In this document: piece by piece, positions 1 to 5,487 of the stretch
How positions within the stretch are numbered: position 1 is the stretch's first letter
Layout of the letters: every line of letters begins with the position of its first letter
DNA from: Chlamydia trachomatis
GTDB lineage: Bacteria; Chlamydiota; Chlamydiia; Chlamydiales; 2-12-FULL-49-11
Length of the DNA: 5,487 nt
Direction: 5' to 3'
Assembly (NCBI GenBank): GCA_945870925.1
Contig: CAMBTZ010000095.1
Location: 1-5,487, forward strand
The notes under the pieces: generated by a model
Told to the model about the DNA's origin: nothing
The model's input: only the letters and a program-made list of their open reading frames with translations
Databases searched by the model: none
Made by a program: the position numbers and the translations under genes

Positions 1-1
1 C

Positions 2-3000
2 CCTCATGAAGAGCATACCTATTCGAAAATTACCCGGACCTCTGCCATTGAATGGATTACTCATACAGGGCAAAAAGTTAATTACCAATTTAAACATATG
101 TCTGCCAAAGGAAGTTATTTTAGCCTCAAAAAACTCGGGTATTTTCCATACGAAATAAAACTTGGTATCCTTTCAGCAGCAATCTCTCCTCTATCTAAAG
201 ATCTCTATCATTATGATTCAAGAGGCATCCTTTGCCAGCAATCAAATAAAAATCCGGTATTCTCATTATCTCATGCCCCCTATAAAGAAATCGAGCGCAT
301 CTCAGAACTTAAACTTCCTATTAGTGAGAGTGATGAGATCCTACCTACACACAAAATTAAATATCACTCCTACGAAAATGAAGATGGAAAGATCAAGTGG
401 CATAAAACAACAGTCACTAACCCTGATGAGACAAAGACGGTTTACACATTCAATCGCAAATATTTCCTCACTAATGTGCAACACGAACAAAAAGAAACAA
501 GATATTTCTGGAACAAAGAAACTAATTACCTAACCGCTATTGAAGTTGCCGGACTCTACCGAAAAGAATTTATCGCAGACGACTATGGCAACGCTAAGCT
601 TGAAACTTTTATAGACCTTAAATCAGATGAACGCTACCAAATTCAAAGGGAATATCATAAGAACCTCTTGCTGAAAGAGGAAACTGACTCAGGCCTTACA
701 ACCCATTATACTTATCTTGAAGGGACCAATCTCGTCACATCTAAAATTATAGATGGCAATGATGGACTCCATTTAGAAGAGCACTACTCCTATGACAATT
801 ATAACAATCTCATCGAAACTATCATAAACAACAGAATCACACGATACACCCTGCGCCAAAGCCATCCCCACTTACATATGATTGATTGGATCGAAAAAGA
901 GGACCGCAAAATTCAACTGCACTACGATGAGCACGCCAATGTAATCCAAGAAGACCTCTATGATGCAGATGGAGAATTTGTCTACTCCATTCATAAAGAG
1001 TACAATGAACGCGGACAAGTAACTTCAGAAACTAATCCAATTGGGCAAAAATTTACCTACACCTATAATATCGATGGTCATCTAACTTCTTCATCCAAAC
1101 CGAAACAAACAATGGACTATGATAGAAGGGGACGATTAATTAGCTCTTCTGACGCTCTCTACACAACCACTTATAAATATGATGGGTCAGATAACCTTGT
1201 AGAACAACACAACCGATTTGGGAGCATCTGCTGCAATTATAAAGACAAAAAACTGATTAAAGCTCTCCATGGCGATAAAGTAACAGCCTCCTCCTATGAT
1301 ATTTATGGAGGGGAAATATCCCGAACCAATGCCAATGGTCAGACAACTTATTTTCGTTATAATGCACGAAACCAACCTATTGAAGTGACTCATCTAGATA
1401 GCACTAAAGAACATTTCCGTTATTACATCAATGGTAACCTCAAATGCCATACTGATGTTGATGGCAATACAATCACTTATATCTATGATACTTTTAACAG
1501 GATTATTTCAAAAAATTATGAAAGCATTGGTAAAGAGACATTTGTATATGATTCCGTCAATCTTCTTTCCCATACCGATCTTGAAGGTTATACAACCAAT
1601 TATTTCTATGATGATTTGGACCACAAAATCAAAGAAGAAAAATGCGGAAGAGTTACTGAATTTACCTATGATTCTTTAAGCAGACTAGCCTCTACAATAA
1701 AAGGAGGTATTACAACTGAATTCAAATACGATCTTCTGGATCAAGTTATCGAAGAATCCACCCCTTATTCACTAATTACTTATACCTATGATGAGGATGG
1801 AAACAAATCATCAATTACTTCTGGCGATACCACTGAAGCATTTGAGTATGATCCTTTAAAAAGATTAATTAAACAAACAGATCCCCTTGGCAATGTGACA
1901 ACCATCGAATATACCGACTTCCAAAAGATTACTACTGACCCTAATGGGACTTCAACCACAGAAACTTATGACATCCATGAAAAGCTTATTTCCAAAGAAA
2001 TCCCCAACGTAACCGCATTTAGATATAGCTATGATCCTGAAGGCAATCTTATTCAAGAAGAGGAAGATGTCTATAAAAATGGAAATTATATTAAGACACT
2101 GACCTCTGGCTATACCTACACATCCAACAATAAACTTAGCTCCATTACCAAGTCTGGTGAAACAACCTACTATACCTATACCCCTTCAGGAAGAGTTCAA
2201 ACGAAAACAAAACCTAATGGTACCCTTCTAAATTATACTTATAATTCTCTTGGATGTTTAACCTCTGTCGCATCAGATACATTTTCCTATAATAAATTAG
2301 GCCATCTCATTGAAGGAACCGGATTTAAACGAGAACTAGACCCTTTTGGCAACATCTTAAAAGAGACCTTCTCTAATGGACTTACCATTGAAAAAACCTA
2401 TGACGATCTTGATCGCCCTATCACAATAACGCTTCCAACCGGCACCATCAATTACAGCTATGACCTCCGCCTAAAAACTATCTCTTACAAAGGCTATACT
2501 CATACCTATAGTTATAATCTTGCAGGTCACATACTCAGAAGCGGCTTTACCGCCTATACAAGAGATTCAAAAGGGCAAATCACTAAACTTAAAGCGCCTC
2601 ATATCTCTCAAGGATGTACCTATGATGCTCTCGGCAACTTAATCTTTGCAACTCCTGACTCCTACGCTTATGATGAGTTATCTCAAATGGCAGGCGAATT
2701 CGACTCTCACTTCGATCCTCCAAACGCACCTGAAACTGGAAACATCATTGAGCACAAAGGCTTCCACTTCACTTATGACACGCAAGACAGACTCATCAAA
2801 GCAAACTCCATCGAATTTACTTATGATGCCCTTGGCCGCCGCCTTTCAAAAAATAACGAAACTTATCTCTATGATGGCCTCACCGAAATCGGAACCTTCA
2901 AAGATGGCCACTTCTATTTAAAAATAAATAATGCCCTCCTTGATTTTGATGGCACACTTGCCATCCCCCTCTTTGATGCAACCCACACCCTACGCTATCT

Positions 3001-3970
3001 CATCGACCCTAATACCCATAAAATCCTTAACTCCTATGAATTCGATCCCTTTGGCAATCCATTAAACATTTATGAACCCCTTTTCAATCCCTATCGCTAT
3101 GCCTTGAAACACTATGACCCCGAAACAGAGCTCATCTATTTCGGCAAACGCTACTATGATCCTTCCACTAAACGGTGGATCACCCCCGATCCCGCAGGCC
3201 CCGTCGACCTCATCAACCTCTATACCTTTGTTAGGAATAATCCATTCCGGTATACCGATTATACCGGCCTGTTTTCGGTGACCCTAACACCAACATCCTT
3301 CAATTTTGAACAATATAACGCTTACTCCTCTTTTGAAAAACTTCCCCCTCCTCCTAAATTTTCTTCTCTTTACCAAGTAGGCACAAAAGAACTACAATGC
3401 GGGGGAATCGGATTTACAAACGGGATTTTTAATAACTTGGAGCAAGCTAGGGAACACGCTTTGTTACTAAGTAACTATGCAGGAGGATATAAAATAGATG
3501 GATTTCATAACCAAACACACGGATTTCTTGACCTTCTTGAACATGGGGCAAGCGTGGAACTATGGCCCTCCCCTCCAAGTTTTATGTTAGCAGAAGATAT
3601 GAATAATTTTCATAAAACAAAACCTCATCATGAGAAAAAACTAATGATAAGCACAAGTGGTGGTACCATCCAGCTCAAAAAAGCCCTCGAAATGGTATCT
3701 GAGGATGTGCAAAACAGGGTCATAGCGCTAAACATCTCTCCAGCAGCGATCATTACAAAAAAAATATGTTATGCATCCTATTCTTATGCAAGTAGAGGAG
3801 ATCTTGTAGTCTTGCGAGCAATAGCAGCCGATCCTCTAAATGCTCATGAAATAACTTTTTTAGAACCCCATCCTAACTCCAATCCTCACTCTATCAGCAG
3901 CTCGACTTTTGAACTTCCCTTGAAAACCCATATAAATGACTATCTTAATCAATACGGAGGCAAAAGATGA
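2..3970 (+). CDS. Rhs/YD-repeat polymorphic toxin-like protein with hydrolase-like C-terminal tip (5' end outside window)
   Basis: This is a very large Rhs-family protein, of the kind that folds YD repeats into a closed shell around a C-terminal effector domain. Residue numbers here count from the ATG at 98. The frame stays open from that ATG to base 2, adding 32 codons that read like the rest (for example IEWITHTGQKVNYQF). No Shine-Dalgarno sequence precedes 98, so the real start is upstream. Layout: residues 1-200 are a lead-in; about 200-960 carry many degenerate Y-x-Y-D...G/R-L units; about 965-1059 are the Rhs core-associated domain (YLIDPNTHKILNSYEFDPFG, then YFGKRYYDPSTKRW, PDPAG, NLYTFVRNNP, DYTGLF); 1060-1290 are the variable tip. 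No signal peptide, PAAR domain or membrane segment is visible, but the N-terminus is missing. The stop overlaps the next gene's start. Rhs identity is very secure; the toxin role is inferred. Confidence 0.93.
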   Translation, partial: PHEEHTYSKITRTSAIEWITHTGQKVNYQFKHMSAKGSYFSLKKLGYFPYEIKLGILSAAISPLSKDLYHYDSRGILCQQSNKNPVFSLSHAPYKEIERISELKLPISESDEILPTHKIKYHSYENEDGKIKWHKTTVTNPDETKTVYTFNRKYFLTNVQHEQKETRYFWNKETNYLTAIEVAGLYRKEFIADDYGNAKLETFIDLKSDERYQIQREYHKNLLLKEETDSGLTTHYTYLEGTNLVTSKIIDGNDGLHLEEHYSYDNYNNLIETIINNRITRYTLRQSHPHLHMIDWIEKEDRKIQLHYDEHANVIQEDLYDADGEFVYSIHKEYNERGQVTSETNPIGQKFTYTYNIDGHLTSSSKPKQTMDYDRRGRLISSSDALYTTTYKYDGSDNLVEQHNRFGSICCNYKDKKLIKALHGDKVTASSYDIYGGEISRTNANGQTTYFRYNARNQPIEVTHLDSTKEHFRYYINGNLKCHTDVDGNTITYIYDTFNRIISKNYESIGKETFVYDSVNLLSHTDLEGYTTNYFYDDLDHKIKEEKCGRVTEFTYDSLSRLASTIKGGITTEFKYDLLDQVIEESTPYSLITYTYDEDGNKSSITSGDTTEAFEYDPLKRLIKQTDPLGNVTTIEYTDFQKITTDPNGTSTTETYDIHEKLISKEIPNVTAFRYSYDPEGNLIQEEEDVYKNGNYIKTLTSGYTYTSNNKLSSITKSGETTYYTYTPSGRVQTKTKPNGTLLNYTYNSLGCLTSVASDTFSYNKLGHLIEGTGFKRELDPFGNILKETFSNGLTIEKTYDDLDRPITITLPTGTINYSYDLRLKTISYKGYTHTYSYNLAGHILRSGFTAYTRDSKGQITKLKAPHISQGCTYDALGNLIFATPDSYAYDELSQMAGEFDSHFDPPNAPETGNIIEHKGFHFTYDTQDRLIKANSIEFTYDALGRRLSKNNETYLYDGLTEIGTFKDGHFYLKINNALLDFDGTLAIPLFDATHTLRYLIDPNTHKILNSYEFDPFGNPLNIYEPLFNPYRYALKHYDPETELIYFGKRYYDPSTKRWITPDPAGPVDLINLYTFVRNNPFRYTDYTGLFSVTLTPTSFNFEQYNAYSSFEKLPPPPKFSSLYQVGTKELQCGGIGFTNGIFNNLEQAREHALLLSNYAGGYKIDGFHNQTHGFLDLLEHGASVELWPSPPSFMLAEDMNNFHKTKPHHEKKLMISTSGGTIQLKKALEMVSEDVQNRVIALNISPAAIITKKICYASYSYASRGDLVVLRAIAADPLNAHEITFLEPHPNSNPHSISSSTFELPLKTHINDYLNQYGGKR
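698..2980 (+). repeat. Region encoding tandem degenerate YD/RHS repeats
   Basis: This stretch of the Rhs gene encodes roughly residues 200-960, where Tyr-Asp units recur about every 18-25 residues. Examples are FRYNARNQPIEV, YIYDTFNRIIS, FTYDSLSRLAS, FKYDLLDQVIEE, FEYDPLKRLIK, YSYDPEGNLIQ and FTYDALGRRLSK. They are often separated by a D-x-x-G-N/Y-x-T-x-Y turn such as DVDGNTITY, DLEGYTTNY and DPLGNVTTIEY. At DNA level only short strings such as acctatgat recur, so the units have diverged and are not a recent tandem duplication. In characterised Rhs and Tc-toxin C proteins these repeats spiral into a beta-sheet cage that encloses the effector domain. Confidence 0.9.
2993..3274 (+). other. Rhs core-associated domain and tip boundary (residues about 966-1059)
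   Basis: This is the most conserved part of the Rhs protein and it closes the core. It has the usual order of motifs: RYLIDP, then YEFDPFGNPL, YRYALKHYDPETELIYFGKR, YYDPSTKRWITPDPAG and NLYTFVRNNP, ending in DYTGL at residues 1054-1058. In studied Rhs proteins, a pair of Asp residues in DPxG...DPxGL motifs supports self-cleavage that frees the tip. Here the first Asp is D1031 and the second is D1054, 23 residues apart, which matches the usual spacing as I recall it. The Pro of the second motif is replaced by Tyr. The coding DNA is richer in GC than its surroundings, about 55 % in 3181-3240. Confidence 0.82.
3275..3967 (+). other. Variable C-terminal tip: alpha/beta-hydrolase (lipase/esterase)-like domain, resembles DUF687
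   Basis: Residues 1060-1290 of the Rhs protein follow the core boundary directly. A Pro-rich linker (KLPPPPKF, 1081-1088) leads to a compact domain at about 1102-1288. It opens with GGIGFTNGIFNNLEQAREHA (1102-1121), a strand, an NGI turn and a helix. Next come AGGYKIDGFHNQTHGFLDLL, the strand LMISTSGG (1182-1189) followed by a helix, RVIALNISPAAII, SYASRGDLVVLRAI, and a His-rich end, EPHPNSNPHSISSSTFE. This order fits a serine hydrolase: nucleophile S1187 in an S-T-S-G-G elbow, acid D1235 and base H1264 (or H1258). The pattern recalls the chlamydial DUF687 family, but this is a memory-based match that I could not test. The substrate is unknown. A binding-only domain without catalysis is also possible, because the elbow is not canonical. 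Confidence 0.55.
3956..3960 (+). promoter_or_regulatory. Strong Shine-Dalgarno site (GGAGG) for the downstream gene
   Basis: GGAGG lies six bases before the ATG at 3967, inside the last codons of the Rhs gene. It is a good match to the anti-Shine-Dalgarno sequence at a good distance. It fixes the start of the second gene and supports translational coupling through the ATGA overlap at 3967-3970. Confidence 0.85.
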
Positions 3971-5262
3971 AGTTCAAAATTTTGACTACTTTAGGAATCA
4001 TCACCCTTATTGTATTAGGGTTTTTCTTTTCTCCTTTTCGACTCTCTTCTCCTTCATCTAAAGATGAAGTAATAGCAGATCAAGTCCTAGCTAGAGCTGC
4101 AAAAAAAATAGAAACTACAAAAGATCTCCATCTAATCGGCATAGGCGCTCAAATGCTCAATGAAATTGAAATGCTTGCTCTAAGTTTTCAATGTTTGCGA
4201 GAAGTTGATCTGAATACAGCACGAGAATTAATTGTCTATTCAGTACAAACATTGATGGCTGAAGTTAATGAGAATGAAGAAATTCGTCCTTATTTAAAGA
4301 ATTATCCTTTCACATCCAAAAATGTAGAAATTAGAATTTTTTGTTATCAACCTGATGCATCAAATGTCGCTTTACATAAACTTGAGATCATCTCAAGTAT
4401 TAATGGTATTATAAAGTACTATCCTCGCGGACCTGACAAATATAAGATGGAAGAACCTATTCTTACAGAAACATATGAAGAAGCTTTGTCTATCATCAAT
4501 AAAAAAGAATTTCCAAACAAAATTTCCATATTACCCTTTGAAAAAGACTATATCGAAGAGTTTGATATAGGATTTAAAAAATGGATACTCATCTTTGAAA
4601 ATTTCAAACCTGCTGAAACATATTCATGTGAAATGAGTCGCCCATTTCCTCAGGATCCTTCCCAGGCAAATGTTTTTGTTCCTATAAAAGACTACATGAC
4701 ACCCCCTCAAAATCAAGCGCAGGAACCAACAATTAAAACTCATTCAGGCAGAGCTCCTGAATTTCTAAAGCAACACTCAATCGTTATTATTAGTGAAAAA
4801 GGATTCCTCCCCGGTGAAAAAATCACTATCCGAACAAAAACATGCAACTCCTCTGATTACACCACAATTAGTTTTTGCCCGAGACCCATCATTATTAACG
4901 ATGCTCAGGGAAAAGAGCTCTTATCCGCTGAACTCATTAATATTACACCAGCTATATATTGCTTAAATTTCTCCTTCAATCCCAATAATAGGCTCGTTAG
5001 ATTTTATAGCATTTCAGGCAAGGAAACCCTGAATAATTTTTTCTTTCAAGAAGGCCCCCTCTTTATACAACACATTCCAGACACAATTACTGAAACAGGT
5101 GGTATCTCCTCCCTACAACTTACCTACCAAAATGGCGACTTCTATGAAGTAAAACTTCCATGGGGATTAGAATTTATACATTATACCTTAGGTTCATACA
5201 AAACCTCCGAATCCTACAGAGTCAGTCAAAATGAAATGCAAAAGACAACAACGTGTGATTAA
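3967..5262 (+). CDS. Membrane-anchored protein of unknown function, coupled to the Rhs gene (candidate immunity or accessory protein)
   Basis: I do not recognise this 431-residue protein. It starts MKFK and has one hydrophobic stretch at about residues 4-23 (ILTTLGIITLIVLGFFF). This is either an uncleaved signal anchor or a signal peptide, with the rest then outside the cytoplasm. No lipobox Cys follows. Residues 32-105 look helical (VLARAAKKIE, LNEIEMLALSFQCL, TARELIVYSVQTLMAEVN). A likely conserved block is NEEIRPYLKNYPFTSKNVEI (103-122). Residues 265-430 are rich in beta strands, beginning IVIISEKGFLPGEKITIRTK and containing SFCPRPIIINDAQGKELLSA, which is suggestive of an Ig-like sandwich. 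The start is set by the GGAGG six bases upstream. The start codon overlaps the Rhs stop (ATGA), so both are probably made from one mRNA. A role as immunity, chaperone or export partner for the Rhs tip is inferred from position and predicted location only. Confidence 0.9.
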   Translation: MKFKILTTLGIITLIVLGFFFSPFRLSSPSSKDEVIADQVLARAAKKIETTKDLHLIGIGAQMLNEIEMLALSFQCLREVDLNTARELIVYSVQTLMAEVNENEEIRPYLKNYPFTSKNVEIRIFCYQPDASNVALHKLEIISSINGIIKYYPRGPDKYKMEEPILTETYEEALSIINKKEFPNKISILPFEKDYIEEFDIGFKKWILIFENFKPAETYSCEMSRPFPQDPSQANVFVPIKDYMTPPQNQAQEPTIKTHSGRAPEFLKQHSIVIISEKGFLPGEKITIRTKTCNSSDYTTISFCPRPIIINDAQGKELLSAELINITPAIYCLNFSFNPNNRLVRFYSISGKETLNNFFFQEGPLFIQHIPDTITETGGISSLQLTYQNGDFYEVKLPWGLEFIHYTLGSYKTSESYRVSQNEMQKTTTCD

Positions 5263-5337
5263 CAGACTCGAAAAAGCCTTTCCTTAGATTACCGAGAATT
5301 ATCCCCAATCATCCAAAACTGCATATATGGTAAGGAA
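5263..5337. other. Short intergenic spacer between the Rhs module and the IS end
   Basis: I see no gene, RNA or convincing terminator here. CTCG at 5267-5270 and CGAG at 5293-5296 could pair, but the stem is only four bases with a 22-base loop and no following T run. The mRNA of the Rhs pair may therefore end elsewhere, perhaps within or beyond the insertion sequence. Confidence 0.5.
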
Positions 5338-5359
5338 TATATAGTGAATTAAAATTTGT

Positions 5360-5387
5360 TTTTCATATTGTGTAAATCCGCTATAAT
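5360..5387 (+). promoter_or_regulatory. Sigma70-like promoter of the IS630 transposase
   Basis: A perfect TATAAT occurs at 5382-5387. A 4/6 match to the -35 box (TTTTCA) lies at 5360-5365, with a 16-base spacer. Transcription would be expected to start about seven bases after the -10 box, at or next to the A of the transposase ATG at 5394, so the message would be leaderless or nearly so. The -10 box is strong, while the -35 box is weak and uncertain in this AT-rich stretch. Confidence 0.5.
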
Positions 5388-5393
5388 ATTCGG

Positions 5394-5487
5394 ATGACTT
5401 ATTCACTTGATCTTAGAAAGAAAGCTCTGAACTATCTTAAAAAGGGCAACTCATGGCAATCAGCTAGTGAAGCATTTGGCGTAACTA
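5394..5487 (+). CDS. IS630-family transposase, N-terminal fragment (3' end outside window)
   Basis: The first 31 codons are visible. The protein begins MTYSLDLRKKAL and continues NYLKKGNSWQSASEAFGVT. The pattern YSxDLRxKAL, a short helix, a Gly and then a second helix ending in FGVT or FGVS is the DNA-binding helix-turn-helix head of IS630-type transposases. This head binds the terminal inverted repeats before the DDE catalytic domain, which is not in view. The ATG at 5394 is the first usable start, since an in-frame TAA lies at 5373-5375. No Shine-Dalgarno sequence precedes it; the upstream bases are the -10 box and TATTCGG. Whether the full gene is intact, or split in two frames as in many IS630 elements, cannot be judged. 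Confidence 0.85.
   Translation, partial: MTYSLDLRKKALNYLKKGNSWQSASEAFGVT

Larger units (their letters stand above)
5338..5487 (+). mobile_element. Left end of an IS630-family insertion sequence (continues past window)
   Basis: The element is called from its transposase, which begins at 5394. The outer end is probably within TATATAGTGAATT at 5338-5350: IS630/Tc1-mariner elements insert at TA and duplicate it, and three overlapping TA steps occur here (5338, 5340, 5342). The exact boundary cannot be fixed without the right end. The 5341-5400 block is only about 25 % GC, lower than the spacer before it at about 38 %, consistent with a junction near this point. Confidence 0.6.

Noticed and set aside
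1187..1393. Reverse-strand reading frame of 68 codons
   Set aside because: It is a shadow of the Rhs gene: it lies wholly inside strong YD-repeat coding sequence, and its product shows no family pattern.
2646..2921. Forward reading frame of 91 codons in another phase, considered as a frameshift partner of the Rhs gene
   Set aside because: Its protein is low-complexity (Leu, Thr, Ser, Met). The Rhs frame stays open and keeps YD repeats on both sides, so no frameshift is indicated.
698..2980. Possible DNA-level tandem or CRISPR-like repeats
   Set aside because: The regularity is in the protein (YD repeats). The DNA units are diverged, have no constant spacers and sit inside one open frame.
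5231..5287. Small ORF overlapping the end of the second gene (begins MKCKRQQRVINRLEKAF)
   Set aside because: It has only 18 codons, no good ribosome site and an upstream stop at 5189. The in-frame end of the second gene is also natural. A frameshifted tail cannot be excluded but is not supported.
5267..5296. Possible terminator hairpin CTCG...CGAG
   Set aside because: A four-base stem, a long loop and no T run after it.
5280..5337. Inverted repeat TTCCTTA / TAAGGAA
   Set aside because: Seven bases with a 44-base loop in AT-rich DNA is within chance expectation, and the arms do not match a known IS end or terminator layout.

Overview
The window looks like accessory DNA of a low-GC, Gram-negative, host-associated bacterium. 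My best guess is an amoeba-associated member of the Chlamydiota (Parachlamydia/Simkania-like). The reasons are the style of the Rhs (YD-repeat) protein and a C-terminal domain that resembles, from memory, a chlamydial family (DUF687-like). This assignment is inference; no rRNA or housekeeping gene is present to test it. GC in spot-counted 60-base blocks is mostly about 27-40 %, with one local rise to about 45-55 % near 3120-3260.

Layout, all on the + strand. (1) Positions 2-3970 hold the 3' part of a giant Rhs/YD-repeat gene. Its frame has no stop back to the left edge, so the true start lies outside the window and the ATG at 98 is probably internal. About 1,322 residues are visible: an N-terminal lead-in, a long run of YD repeats, the Rhs core-associated domain ending in a PDPAG...DYTGLF boundary, and a tip of about 230 residues. 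The tip looks like an alpha/beta-hydrolase (lipase/esterase-like) with a plausible Ser-Asp-His order. (2) Positions 3967-5262 hold a 431-residue protein of unknown function with one N-terminal membrane segment. It overlaps the Rhs stop by four bases (ATGA) behind a strong GGAGG ribosome site. (3) Positions 5263 to about 5337 are a short spacer with no clear terminator. (4) From about 5338 to the right edge is the left end of an IS630-family insertion sequence: a probable TA-flanked end, a sigma70-like promoter whose start point falls on the ATG, and the first 31 codons of the transposase.

Working model (inference): the Rhs gene encodes a polymorphic toxin or effector. The repeats would form the shell, and the tip would be a hydrolase released at the core boundary. 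The translationally coupled, membrane-anchored partner would be an immunity, maturation or export protein acting outside the cytoplasm. The insertion sequence directly behind the pair fits a mobile, rearranging locus. The most interesting points are the hydrolase-like tip with its altered nucleophile elbow and the coupled unknown partner gene.
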